NCBI GenBank assembly: GCA_900471605.1
Contig: UCEY01000043.1
Location: 1 to 64,000, forward strand
Reading direction: 5' to 3'
DNA from: Hyphomicrobiales bacterium
Lineage (GTDB): Bacteria > Pseudomonadota > Alphaproteobacteria > Rhizobiales > Rhizobiaceae
DNA length: 64,000 bases
Every line of letters begins with the position of its first letter. The first letter of the stretch is position 1. Shown here one piece after another: positions 1-11,700 of this stretch. Both the position numbers and the translations under genes were made by a program. The notes beneath the pieces are model-generated. The model saw nothing but the letters and a program-made list of their open reading frames with translations, was not told the origin of the DNA and ran no database searches.

Positions 1-2727
<2,727 letters not shown>

Positions 2728-2829
2728 GCCGCGAATATGGAGGGAGTCATCGCGAAAGTGAAGAGGGTCAGGTCACAAAACGAGTACAAAAGGGAAACGG
2801 ATTTTGGGGTGCCGAGAGGGGCGGCGGTG

Positions 2830-4824
2830 TCAGGCCACCTGCCGTTCGGCGAGCATGCGCCGGCTTTCGATCCAGCCGGGAATGCGTTCGGCCGGCATCG
2901 GGCGGCTGAAGAAATAGCCCTGGGCGATCGCGCAGCCGAGGGCGGAAAGCGCATTGGCCTCCTCCTCGCTCTCGACGCCTTCGACCACCACTTCCATCGA
3001 CAGCGCCCGGCCGAGCCCGACCATTGCGCCGACGATCTCCTGGTTCTGGCGGCTGAGATGCACGCCGCTGATGAAGCGGCGGTCGAGTTTCAGCCGGTCG
3101 ACCTTCAGCGCCACCAGATAGGCGAGCGAGGAATGGCCGGCGCCGAAATCGTCGACCGCAAGCTTGTAGCCGGAGCGCTCGATGCGTTTCAGCTGCTCGC
3201 CGGCGACCAGTGTGTCGAGGATCGCCTCCTCGGTGATCTCGATCTCGAACAGGGCCGGATCGATGCGATGGGCGCTGGTGATGCGGTCGAGCACGTCGGT
3301 GACCGAATAGAGGTCGAATTCGCGCGGCGAGACGTTGATGGCGACGGTTGCGCGCGGCAGGCCGAGCGCGGGCAGGCGGGTGAGCAGCCGGCAGGCGGCT
3401 TCGGCGACGGTCGCGGTCAGCCGGTCGGCGAGATTGGCGGCCTGGGCGGCCGAGACGATTTCCGGGGGCGCGATCGGCCCGAGATAGGGATGGTGCCAGC
3501 GCACCAGGGCCTCGAAGCCGGTGATCTCCCGGGAGGCGAGATCGATCTGCGGCTGGAACCAGGCTTCGATATGGCCGGCATCCAGCGCATCGGCGAGTTC
3601 CTGCTCGATCTGGTTCTGGCGGTCGGCCTGGGAGCGGAAGGCCGGTTCGAATTCGCGCCACTGGCGGCGGCCGCCGTCCTTGGCCCGGTAGAGCGCCATG
3701 TCGGCGCTGATGAACAGGTCCTCGGCCGTGTCCGCATGCAGCGGAAAGAGGGCAAGGCCGATCGAGGTGCCGACCACGGTCGGCTGGCCCTCCAGCATGA
3801 CCGGCTGGCGGCTGCGCTCGAGGATGCGCCGGGCAAGGTTACGGGCGATCTCGGCCGCATCGGTGCCGCCGAGGATGATCGCGAACTCGTCGCCGCCGAG
3901 CCGGGCGATGACGCCGGTGCCGCCGACGGCCGAGCGCAGCCGGTCGCTGACCTCGACGAGCAGGGCGTCGCCGGCGCTGTGGCCGAGCGTATCGTTGACC
4001 ATCTTGAAACGGTCGAGATCGAGGATCAGCAGGGCGAGCTGCTCCTCCGCGGCGCGCGCTGAGGCAATGCCCTCGTTGAGGGCGGTGTTGAAGGCGGTAC
4101 GGTTGGCGAGGCTGGTCAGCGGATCGCAGCTGGCGAGCACTTCCAGCCGGTAATTGGCGCGCAGAATGTCCGAATTTGCGGAGGAGAGGGAGTCGGCAAG
4201 CGCCGTCGCCTTCAGCTTGCCGAGCACGTTGCCGGCGAACGTGGCCGCGCTGGTGCGGCTGCTGCGGATCAGGATGATCGTCAGCGCCACGACGTTCAGC
4301 GCCAGCAGCCAGCCGCCCGGTCCGCCGCTGGAGGCCAGCGATATCATGACGGATGCGTGCGGCGGCAGGGCGAAGGCGAGTGAGCTGGGGCTGTAGCCGA
4401 CGCCCATCAGCACCGCGCCGGTCGCCATGCCGAGCATCATCAGGTAGAGGCCGCCATCCCTGCCGATCGCCTCGAAACCCGGCAGCGCGAAGGGAAGCGC
4501 CGCCCAGGCGAGGCCGCTGAGCAGGGCGCCGACCGTCATCGCGTCGAGCGCCGATTGCGGCGCATGCGCCACGGTTCCCCAGCGTTTCAGGAGCGATGCC
4601 ATGAAGGCGCGCAGCAACAGGCTGCCGATGACCGTCAGGAACCAGATCGTCGCGGCGAAGGTAAGGCCCCGTCCGATGGTCGTGACAAACAGCGCCGAGG
4701 CCGAGACGCCGGCATTGGCGACAAGTGTCGAGGTCAGGCGATCAAGAATCGCCGATGCCTGTGCGCGCTTCACGTCCAGTGCGAGGGCCGGGTCGGTCTG
4801 GCCAGATCTGAGTTCGGCTTCCAT
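2830..4824 (-). CDS. Membrane-bound GGDEF-EAL cyclic-di-GMP enzyme
   Basis: Bifunctional-type c-di-GMP protein of 664 residues in the inner membrane. The N-terminal 190 residues hold four or five hydrophobic segments (about 52-75, 91-115, 124-144, 150-187) with no recognisable sensor domain. A GGDEF domain follows with intact RLGGDEF near residue 310, then an EAL domain from about 438 with EALVRW, NVSPREF, EIEITEE, VDDFGAGHSSLAYL, KVDRLKLD, EGVES and QGYFFSRP. All of the signature residues I checked for phosphodiesterase chemistry are present. The usual RxxD inhibitory site before GGDEF is absent (GGTGV at the aligned place). It is transcribed alone, divergent from the DUF1800 operon. Which activity dominates cannot be read from sequence. 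Confidence 0.93.
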   Translation of the reverse strand: MEAELRSGQTDPALALDVKRAQASAILDRLTSTLVANAGVSASALFVTTIGRGLTFAATIWFLTVIGSLLLRAFMASLLKRWGTVAHAPQSALDAMTVGALLSGLAWAALPFALPGFEAIGRDGGLYLMMLGMATGAVLMGVGYSPSSLAFALPPHASVMISLASSGGPGGWLLALNVVALTIILIRSSRTSAATFAGNVLGKLKATALADSLSSANSDILRANYRLEVLASCDPLTSLANRTAFNTALNEGIASARAAEEQLALLILDLDRFKMVNDTLGHSAGDALLVEVSDRLRSAVGGTGVIARLGGDEFAIILGGTDAAEIARNLARRILERSRQPVMLEGQPTVVGTSIGLALFPLHADTAEDLFISADMALYRAKDGGRRQWREFEPAFRSQADRQNQIEQELADALDAGHIEAWFQPQIDLASREITGFEALVRWHHPYLGPIAPPEIVSAAQAANLADRLTATVAEAACRLLTRLPALGLPRATVAINVSPREFDLYSVTDVLDRITSAHRIDPALFEIEITEEAILDTLVAGEQLKRIERSGYKLAVDDFGAGHSSLAYLVALKVDRLKLDRRFISGVHLSRQNQEIVGAMVGLGRALSMEVVVEGVESEEEANALSALGCAIAQGYFFSRPMPAERIPGWIESRRMLAERQVA

Positions 4825-5161
4825 CGTTCCGCTCGAGGCTGGAGTTGCTGACGAATGGCCGCACTATCCAATGGCGGCGATAAGAAAGTCTTGATATCAG
4901 GCGGCTTTCTGCAACTTGCCCGGGCTATCCTAAACAAAGGGGTAATTGCCGCCCGCCGACGCCTCAATATCAGGCGAATGCCCTCGAATTGATCTTGGGC
5001 GGGCCAGCAGATCGGAAATCTTTTGCCTGGCCTGGAATGGGCCGGAACTTTCCTGCCGGCATCGAATTACAAATTGTCCATATCACGAAATGGCCGCAAT
5101 TCCTGTTGGTTTCCACCACATTTGTTGGGGAATCTGAGCGGGTGAAACGAGGAGTAGTTCC
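4825..5161. promoter_or_regulatory. Divergent promoter region, no gene
   Basis: This 337-base gap separates the divergent c-di-GMP gene and the DUF1800 operon and must carry both promoters. It is less GC-rich than its flanks. The ten-mer ATATCAGGCG occurs twice in direct orientation, at 4894-4903 and 4967-4976, 73 bases apart. Short open frames here have no supporting start site or family resemblance. I see no RNA gene. Confidence 0.45.
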
Positions 5162-6634
5162 ATGGCTCTTCCCAACCCGACCCTGGCCGCCATCCGCTAT
5201 GGTTATGGCCTTCGTCCCGGCGAAGAGCCGCCTCGCGATGTCGAGGCGCTGCTGGCCCAGATCGGACAAGGCGCTTCCGAAAGGCCCCGCTTTCCGCGCG
5301 AGGGGCTGAGCGGGCGGCTGGACACCGCCACCCGCGTCATCTCGCTGCTCGCCGCCGAGGCCAAGGCCCGCAGGGCCGGCAATCCGAACGAGGACGTCCG
5401 CAAGGCGACCCAGGGCGAGGCGCGGCGGATCTATCGCCAGGACGCCATGGCGCGGCTTGCCCAGGCGATCCATTCGCCCCTCGGCTTCTACGAACGTCTC
5501 GCGAGCTTCTGGGTCGACCATTTCTCGACCAGCGTGATGAAGTCGCTGCCGATGCGGATGATCGTGCCGCTCTACGAGGCCCAGGCGATCCGCCCCCGTA
5601 TCGGCGGCTCCTTTACCGGACTGCTGTCGGCCGCCATCCTGCATCCGGCCATGCTGATCTATCTCGACCAGGACAAGAGCGTCGGACCGGATTCGGCGGT
5701 CGCGCGCAGGACCGGCCGGGGACTTAACGAAAACCTCGGCCGTGAACTGCTGGAACTCCACACGCTCGGTGCCGGCAGCGGCTATACCCAGGACGACGTG
5801 CGGGCCGCGGCGCTGATCCTGACGGGACTGTCCGTGGACAATCGCGCCATGCAGGTCGTCTACGAGCCCCGGTTCGCGGAGGCGGGGCCTGTCAGCCTGC
5901 TCGGCCGGACCTATCAGGACGACGAGGGCGACGGTCAGGACCACGTGCTGATGCTCGAGGACCTTGCCGCCAATCCGAAGACGGCGCAGCATATCTGCGG
6001 CAAGCTCGTCCGGCATTTCATCGCCGACAACGCACCGGAGGAACTGGTCGGCGCGATGGTTGCGGCCTGGACGAAGAGCCATGGCAACCTGACCGAAGTC
6101 TACCGCGCCATGCTTGGGCATCCGCGTGCCTGGTCTGATCCCGGCCGGAAGATCAAGCGGCCGTTCGAGTTCATGGTATCGGGCTTCCGGGCACTCGACC
6201 TGCCGGAGCGGAATTTCGCCAACCTTTTGCGCGACATGGACGATGGCGACGAAGACGAGAGCCCGGTCCAGAAGGCCATGGACATGGCCGGCATGGCGGC
6301 AAGGCAGGATACCAGGAAGAAGGCGGGGCGCGCCAACGCCCTGACGCTCGGCGCCCTGCAGCGCATGGGCCAGCCGGTCTGGCAGCCGCCGAGCCCCGCA
6401 GGTTTCCCGGACGAGGAAAGCGTATGGCTGACCCCGAGCCAGTTGAGCGAGCGGATTTCGTGGGCGCGCACGGTCGCGCGCATCTTCGGGCAGAAGATGG
6501 AGCCATCGGCTTTCCTTGAGGCCGCGCTTGCCGATGCCGCCCATCCGGAGACGGGCAGGGTCATCGCCCAGGCGCCCAGCAAGGTGCACGGCATCACGAT
6601 GGTGCTGGCATCCCCCGAATTCAACAGGAGATAG
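5162..6634 (+). CDS. DUF1800 family protein
   Basis: A 490-residue protein of the DUF1800 family, which has no settled function. The sequence matches the family through HSPLGFYERLASFWVDHFST, the following PLYEAQAIRP segment, LLSAAILHPAMLIYLD, and GLNENLGRELLELHTLG. The start ATG follows GAGGAG at a normal distance. No signal peptide is visible. It lies four bases upstream of the DUF1501 gene, the usual partner, so the two are co-transcribed and probably act together. Family knowledge says the pair is widespread in bacteria and often annotated only by domain. I cannot assign a reaction. Confidence 0.92.
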   Translation: MALPNPTLAAIRYGYGLRPGEEPPRDVEALLAQIGQGASERPRFPREGLSGRLDTATRVISLLAAEAKARRAGNPNEDVRKATQGEARRIYRQDAMARLAQAIHSPLGFYERLASFWVDHFSTSVMKSLPMRMIVPLYEAQAIRPRIGGSFTGLLSAAILHPAMLIYLDQDKSVGPDSAVARRTGRGLNENLGRELLELHTLGAGSGYTQDDVRAAALILTGLSVDNRAMQVVYEPRFAEAGPVSLLGRTYQDDEGDGQDHVLMLEDLAANPKTAQHICGKLVRHFIADNAPEELVGAMVAAWTKSHGNLTEVYRAMLGHPRAWSDPGRKIKRPFEFMVSGFRALDLPERNFANLLRDMDDGDEDESPVQKAMDMAGMAARQDTRKKAGRANALTLGALQRMGQPVWQPPSPAGFPDEESVWLTPSQLSERISWARTVARIFGQKMEPSAFLEAALADAAHPETGRVIAQAPSKVHGITMVLASPEFNRR

Positions 6635-6637
6635 ACG

Positions 6638-7816
6638 ATGAGCTTCGACAATGGCTTCCTGTTGTCCCGCCGCGGTTTTCTGGCCGGCGCCTGTTGCGCC
6701 GCGGCGGCGCCGATCGTGACGCCGGTGAGCTTCGCCGCCATGCCCGGCGACAACCGCTTGGTGACGATCATCCTGCGCGGTGCCATGGACGGTCTCGATC
6801 TCGTCCAGCCCTATGGCGATCCCGCATTTGCCGCGCTGAGGCCGAAGCTCGGCCTGAGGCCCGATACCGGCCTGATCGATCTCGACGGTTTCTTCGGCCT
6901 CAATCCGGCCGCCGCCGCCCTGATGCCGCTGTGGCAGGCGGGCGAACTCTCCTTCGTGCATGCGGTCTCGACGCCCTATCGCGACCAGCGCAGCCATTTC
7001 GACGGACAGGACATGCTGGAGACCGGCGGCAACGGCAAGGGTGAGCGCACCGGCTGGCTGAACCGCACGCTGGCGGTGATCCCGCGCTCCGGTTCCCGTA
7101 AGGCGATCGACATCAACACGTCGATGGAACTGATCCTGAGCGGGCCGAACCAGGCGGATTCCTGGTCGTCGCAGAGCAATTTCGCGCTTGCGGAAGACGA
7201 GATCGCCTTTCTCGACCGTCTTTATGCCGGCGACCCGGCCTTTGCCAAAGCCATGGAGGAGGCGAAGAAGACCGACATGTCGGCGGACTCCCTATACGCC
7301 GACGGCAGGCGCGGCGCGGGCATAACCGACATGGCGCGGCTTGCCGGCGGCATGCTGCGCGAGGATTACCGGATCGCCAGCTTCTCGATCAACGGCTGGG
7401 ACACCCATGTCGGCCAGCAGGGGCAGTTCAGGAAGGCGGTCGGAGCTCTTTCAACCGCCATCGTCACGCTGAAGGACGAGCTCGGCGAGGATGCGTGGAA
7501 GAAGACGGTGGTGCTGGCGATGACCGAATTCGGCCGCACGGCGCGCGAGAACGGCACCAACGGCACCGACCATGGAACCGGCGGGCTTGCGGTGCTCGCC
7601 GGCGGGGCGGTCCCGGGCGGCAAGGTTCTGGGCAAATGGCCGGGCCTTTCCGAAGACAAGCTGCTCGATCGCCGCGACCTGATGCCGACCGGCGACGTGC
7701 GCGAAGTGGCCGCCGCCATGCTCTACAGGCAGTTCGGCGTCGAGCCCGGCGATCTCACCGCCAAGGTCTTTCCAGGACTGGGTTTCGATACGTCCTCGGC
7801 CTATCTGAAGGGTTAG
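6638..7816 (+). CDS. DUF1501 family protein with Tat signal
   Basis: A 392-residue DUF1501 protein. The N-terminus carries a twin-arginine signal (SRRGFLAG) followed by a hydrophobic Ala/Cys-rich core and a likely cleavage region near SFAAMPG, so it is predicted to be exported folded, with or without a cofactor. Later segments fit the family, which belongs to the alkaline-phosphatase-like/sulfatase superfamily: RGAMDGLDLVQPYGD, HAVSTPYRDQRSHFDGQDML, INGWDTHVGQQG, MTEFGRTARENGTNGTDHGT. The His/Asp-rich motifs suggest metal binding, which is inference. It is co-transcribed with DUF1800 just upstream. Confidence 0.92.
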   Translation: MSFDNGFLLSRRGFLAGACCAAAAPIVTPVSFAAMPGDNRLVTIILRGAMDGLDLVQPYGDPAFAALRPKLGLRPDTGLIDLDGFFGLNPAAAALMPLWQAGELSFVHAVSTPYRDQRSHFDGQDMLETGGNGKGERTGWLNRTLAVIPRSGSRKAIDINTSMELILSGPNQADSWSSQSNFALAEDEIAFLDRLYAGDPAFAKAMEEAKKTDMSADSLYADGRRGAGITDMARLAGGMLREDYRIASFSINGWDTHVGQQGQFRKAVGALSTAIVTLKDELGEDAWKKTVVLAMTEFGRTARENGTNGTDHGTGGLAVLAGGAVPGGKVLGKWPGLSEDKLLDRRDLMPTGDVREVAAAMLYRQFGVEPGDLTAKVFPGLGFDTSSAYLKG

Positions 7817-7830
7817 CCGGCTGGTTGCGC

Positions 7831-8418
7831 CTAGGTCAGGAAGTCGTAGACGCGGAAAATCCAGTAGAGCTGGTAGACCAGCGCGAAGATGACAAAACCG
7901 GCGTGATAGCGACGGTTTGCGGTCGTCGCGGCGATAACCGCGAGCAGGAAGTAGATCGCTGTGCGGGCCGGGTATTCCACCCCGAGCGAGGCGAAATAAT
8001 CCCACCCCTTCAGCGCTGTATCGATGATGTCGGTTAAGAGCATGCCCGCCAGGAAGAGGAAGAACCATTTCCGGCGAGACAGGAAATAGTGCTCGTAACC
8101 GTCGTAATCCTGCATCGAGGTCGGAAACAGCAGGGCGCAGAGGAAGAAGAACAGCGCGCAGAAGGCGATCAGGAAGAGATAGGCCGCAAAGCCGATCATC
8201 GGCAGGGCGTGCAGACGGTATTCCCACCACCAGAAATGCACGAGGAACAGGAACATGAACGCCACCCAGCCGAGATGGACCGGGTAGATGCGCGTCGCCT
8301 GCGGATGCTGGACGATACCGGCGAGGCCGTTCAAGAGCCGCGCCAGGCTGAGGCTGACGACCATGCCCATGACAACGCGGATATGCGTGAAGGTTTCGGC
8401 GGCGGTCGCAGCGTCCAT
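7831..8418 (-). CDS. Hypothetical multi-pass membrane protein
   Basis: I do not recognise this 195-residue protein. It has about six hydrophobic segments rich in Phe, Trp and Tyr (for example FMFLFLVHFWWWEY and FLIAFCALFFFLCALLF), with short polar loops and a very aromatic C-terminus ending FRVYDFLT. It follows the thioesterase gene by 13 bases on the same strand and ends 14 bases from the convergent DUF1501 gene. An inner-membrane location is clear; function is unknown. Confidence 0.8.
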   Translation of the reverse strand: MDAATAAETFTHIRVVMGMVVSLSLARLLNGLAGIVQHPQATRIYPVHLGWVAFMFLFLVHFWWWEYRLHALPMIGFAAYLFLIAFCALFFFLCALLFPTSMQDYDGYEHYFLSRRKWFFLFLAGMLLTDIIDTALKGWDYFASLGVEYPARTAIYFLLAVIAATTANRRYHAGFVIFALVYQLYWIFRVYDFLT

Positions 8419-8431
8419 GTTCGCCCTCGAT

Positions 8432-8821
8432 CTATTCCTCGGCCGGCACCGGCACCGGACGGCCGTCCTCGTCGAGCGCGACCATGATGAAGGTTCCGGC
8501 CGTGACCTTCTCTATCATCCGGTGGCGTGCCCGTTGCGCCCAGGCTTCAACAGTCAGCGTGATCGACGAGCGTCCGACGCGGGTGATTTCCGTATAGATG
8601 TTGAGCGTGTCGCCGATCTTGACCGGCAGTTCGAACGCCATTTCCTTGACAGCGGCGGTGACCACGCGGCCCCGGGCGCGCTCGGCGGCGCGGATGCCGC
8701 TCGCCAGGTCCATCTGGGCCATCACCCACCCGCCGAAGATATCGCCGGCAGCATTGGCGTCCGCCGGCATGGCGAGCGTTCTAAGGGTCAGTTCGCCGGT
8801 TGGCTTGGCGTTTTCGGTCAT
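8432..8821 (-). CDS. yciA: Acyl-CoA thioesterase, YciA-like hotdog fold
   Basis: Cytoplasmic acyl-CoA thioesterase of 129 residues, hydrolysing acyl-CoA to free acid and CoA. The family signature is LRTLAMPADANAAGDIFGGW followed by VMAQMDLASG, where the N-A-GDIFGGW loop carries the catalytic Asp of this hotdog subfamily. The C-terminal strand pattern (VRxxx, GTFIMVALDEDGRP) also fits. Length agrees with YciA. It is the first gene of a pair with the membrane protein at 7831-8418. The symbol reflects family resemblance; substrate preference is not readable. Confidence 0.9.
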   Translation of the reverse strand: MTENAKPTGELTLRTLAMPADANAAGDIFGGWVMAQMDLASGIRAAERARGRVVTAAVKEMAFELPVKIGDTLNIYTEITRVGRSSITLTVEAWAQRARHRMIEKVTAGTFIMVALDEDGRPVPVPAEE

Positions 8822-9020
8822 GTCGTCTCTCTGGTCCTGGAACGATTCCTCCGATCCCAGAGTAGCGGCAAGCGCGGGAGAAGAAAACTCCGGGAAAAAA
8901 GCGTTTTATATCAATAATTTAGATCAGGCTAATTCACGTCAGGCGCGATTCGTAAGTGCTTCACTACCTAGTAACCAACGCCGGTTAGTATTTAAGGCGA
9001 ATTGCGAATAAGGGGGTCCC

Positions 9021-10859
9021 ATGCAACGTCTCGCCATTTCCTGGCGCCTTTATAGTCTGGTGCTGTTGTCGCTCGTCATCCTTGGCGGCGCCATGGTCTT
9101 CAGCCTCTTCCAGAGTTATGCCTCGTCGGAACGGGAGCGTAAGGCGGGCCTTGCCCAGATGAACGACGTGGCGCTGACCGTGCTCAAGAAATACCAGGCG
9201 CTGGAAGCCTCCGGCGCCATGACCCGCGAACAGGCCCAGACCGAGGCCAAAGGCGTCATTTCGGTGATGCGCTACGGCGACGGCAGCGGCTATTTCTGGA
9301 TCAACGACATGCTGCCGCGGATGATCATGCATCCGATCAAGGCGGAGTTGAACGGCAAGGACCTGTCGAACGACAAGGACCCGAACGGCAAGTTCCTGTT
9401 CGTCGAGTTCGTCAACGCCGTCAAGGCAAGCCCCACGGGCAAGGGTTTCGTCGACTATTACTGGCCGAAGCCGGGCGCCGAGCAGCCGGTCGAGAAATAT
9501 TCGCACGTGGCCGGTTTCGCGCCCTGGGGCTGGATCGTCGGCACCGGCGTCTATGTCGACGACCTGCACGCCATGTTCCGGCGCGATGCGATCAACTTCG
9601 CCTCGATGTTCGGTATCGGCGCACTGGTGCTGATCGCCGGCGCCACCTTCGTCGTCAAGACCGTGACCGGCCCGATCGGCAAGATCAAGCAGGCGCTGCA
9701 GTCGATCGCCTCGGGCGAAGCGCGCGTCACCGTGCCCTGCACCGAGCAGAACAACGAGATCGGCGAGATGGCCCGGGCGCTTTCCGTGCTGCGCGACTCG
9801 GTCGAGGAACGCGCCCAGCTGCAGGCGCGCGAGGCCGAGCAGGCCCGCACGATCGCCAGCGAACGCTCCGACAACGAGCGGACGATGACGGCGGCCGCCG
9901 AGCGGCAGGGACGGGCAATCACCGAGCTTGGCCGGGCGCTCGAGGCGCTGGCGACGGGCGACCTTTCCGTATCGCTCGCCGACCTCGGCGAGGATTATGC
10001 GAAACTCCGCCACGACTTCAACGCGGCGGTCGGTTCGCTGCACCAGGCGATCGCGGCGATTTCCGAAACCAGCCTCGTGGTGCGCGACAGCGCCTCGGAC
10101 ATTTCGGGCGCGACGGGACACTTGGCCAAGCGCACCGAACAGCAGGCGGCGGCTCTTGAAGAAACCGCGGCCGCGCTCGACGAGATCACCGCGACCGTCC
10201 GCACCGCGTCGGACCGGGCGGTGGAGGCCCGCACCATGGTCAGCGAGACCAAGGACAGCGCCGGCCGTTCGGGCGAGATCGTCCGCAATGCGATCGACGC
10301 CATGGGCCGGATCGAGGAGAGCTCCAACCGCATCAACCAGATCATCTCGGTGATCGACGAAATCGCCTTCCAGACCAACCTCCTGGCGCTGAACGCCGGC
10401 GTCGAGGCGGCGCGGGCCGGCGAGGCGGGCAGGGGCTTTGCGGTCGTCGCGCAGGAAGTGCGCGAACTGGCGCAGCGCTCCGCCAATGCCGCCAAGGAGA
10501 TCAAGACGCTGATCGGCAATTCCGCCCGCGAGGTGGAAGGCGGCGTGGCACTGGTGCGCTCCACCGGCGATGCGCTGGTCGAGATCGCCACGCTGGTCGA
10601 GCGGGTCAACGCCCATGTGGATACGATTGCCACGGCCGCCCGCGAACAGGCGACCGGGCTTCAGGAGATCAACTCCTCGGTCAACCACATGGACCAGATG
10701 ACCCAGCAGAACGCGGCGATGGTCGAGGAAACCACCGCGGCGAGCCAGACGCTCGCTGAACAGAGCCTGCACCTGCAGGGCCTGCTTTCGGCCTTTAGGC
10801 TCGGCGACCGCGGCCGCGGCGCAGCCTCCGGTTACGGGGCCCACGCCCGCGCTGCCTGA
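9021..10859 (+). CDS. Methyl-accepting chemotaxis protein with periplasmic Cache domain
   Basis: Transmembrane chemoreceptor of 612 residues. A first membrane helix (about 10-30) precedes a periplasmic single-Cache domain (to about 190) with the typical DGSGYFWINDMLPRMIMHP and APWGWIVGTGVYVDD segments, which in this family bind small organic acids. A second helix (about 195-217) leads to a HAMP domain, then the cytoplasmic signalling rod with the conserved CheA/CheW-binding tip near residue 447 ([20 protein letters not shown]). The C-terminus ends HARAA, without a CheR-docking pentapeptide. It is transcribed alone after an AT-rich leader and ends at a strong terminator. Confidence 0.96.
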   Translation: MQRLAISWRLYSLVLLSLVILGGAMVFSLFQSYASSERERKAGLAQMNDVALTVLKKYQALEASGAMTREQAQTEAKGVISVMRYGDGSGYFWINDMLPRMIMHPIKAELNGKDLSNDKDPNGKFLFVEFVNAVKASPTGKGFVDYYWPKPGAEQPVEKYSHVAGFAPWGWIVGTGVYVDDLHAMFRRDAINFASMFGIGALVLIAGATFVVKTVTGPIGKIKQALQSIASGEARVTVPCTEQNNEIGEMARALSVLRDSVEERAQLQAREAEQARTIASERSDNERTMTAAAERQGRAITELGRALEALATGDLSVSLADLGEDYAKLRHDFNAAVGSLHQAIAAISETSLVVRDSASDISGATGHLAKRTEQQAAALEETAAALDEITATVRTASDRAVEARTMVSETKDSAGRSGEIVRNAIDAMGRIEESSNRINQIISVIDEIAFQTNLLALNAGVEAARAGEAGRGFAVVAQEVRELAQRSANAAKEIKTLIGNSAREVEGGVALVRSTGDALVEIATLVERVNAHVDTIATAAREQATGLQEINSSVNHMDQMTQQNAAMVEETTAASQTLAEQSLHLQGLLSAFRLGDRGRGAASGYGAHARAA

Positions 10860-10887
10860 TCCGCAGGATCCATCTCCGAAACACCAG

Positions 10888-10920
10888 AGGCCGCCGGAGC
10901 GACAAGCCCGGCGGCCTTTT
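10888..10920 (+). terminator. Rho-independent terminator of the chemoreceptor gene
   Basis: Ten-base perfect stem AGGCCGCCGG (10888-10897) / CCGGCGGCCT (10908-10917) with a ten-base loop, followed by a TTTT run, 28 bases after the chemoreceptor stop. Confidence 0.85.
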
Positions 10921-11001
10921 GACGCCGGTCGAATTGACGAGGGTCAAACGGGCCCGCCTCCGTTGCCTCTAACGCTCGGGCATCTTCAACGGAGAATGAC
11001 G

Positions 11002-11580
11002 ATGACGAGGATCGTGATCATCCAGGGACATCCGGACGCAGGCGAGCCGCATCTCTGTCACGCGCTGGCGGATGCCTATGCCAGGGGTGCCGGGAAAGGC
11101 GGACATTCCGTCGAGCGCATCGAGCTTGCCCGCATCGGCGTGGCATTCCTGACCTCGCAGAAGGAACAGCAGCACGGGACGGTGAGCCCGCCGATCGTCG
11201 ACGCGCAGTTGAAGATCGGCCGTGCGGACCACCTGGTTTTCGTCTACCCGCTCTGGCTCGGCTCGATGCCCGCCCTGCTGAAGGCATTCCTCGAACAGGT
11301 GGCGCGGCCGGGCTTTGCCTATGACACGTCGCTCGGACCGTTCAACAGCGGCCTTCTCGGCGGCAAGTCGGCGCGGGTGGTGATCACCATGGGCATGCCG
11401 GCCTGGTATTACCGGCTCGTTTACGGCAGCCACAGCCTCAAGGCGCTGAAAGTGGGCATCCTGCATTTCGTCGGCATCCGGCCCGTTCGCGCGGCCCTGG
11501 TGGGCGCGGTCAACGCCCGCAATTTCGGTGGCGCGAAATGGATCGCCAGGATGGAAGTTCTGGGGCGGCGGGCGTCCTGA
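11002..11580 (+). CDS. Flavodoxin-fold NAD(P)H oxidoreductase, MdaB/KefF type
   Basis: A 192-residue cytoplasmic protein of the NAD(P)H dehydrogenase (quinone)/flavodoxin-like fold. MTRIVIIQGHPD is the FMN-phosphate strand-loop, YPLWLGSMPALLKAFLEQV is the second flavin segment, and MGMPAWYY the third. Members reduce quinones or nitro compounds with NAD(P)H. I chose the ATG at 11002 because GGAG at 10991-10994 is seven bases away; the ATG at 10996 is too close to it, and longer starts precede the fold. It stands alone between the chemoreceptor terminator and the extensin-like gene. Confidence 0.88.
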   Translation: MTRIVIIQGHPDAGEPHLCHALADAYARGAGKGGHSVERIELARIGVAFLTSQKEQQHGTVSPPIVDAQLKIGRADHLVFVYPLWLGSMPALLKAFLEQVARPGFAYDTSLGPFNSGLLGGKSARVVITMGMPAWYYRLVYGSHSLKALKVGILHFVGIRPVRAALVGAVNARNFGGAKWIARMEVLGRRAS

Positions 11581-11700
11581 AACGGGCTGGAATTGCACCG
11601 AAAGGTCACGAAAGAGCCTTGATTTCTCAAAGGTTCGTTTACCGACTTTGCCTAAACTCGGAGCCTGTGTCATTTCGGCACCGGAAGAGTGGCAACTGGT

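Noticed and set aside
4970-6997. A 675-codon minus-strand frame under the DUF1800 gene
   Set aside because: Antisense shadow of the DUF1800/DUF1501 operon, which has recognised families and ribosome sites.
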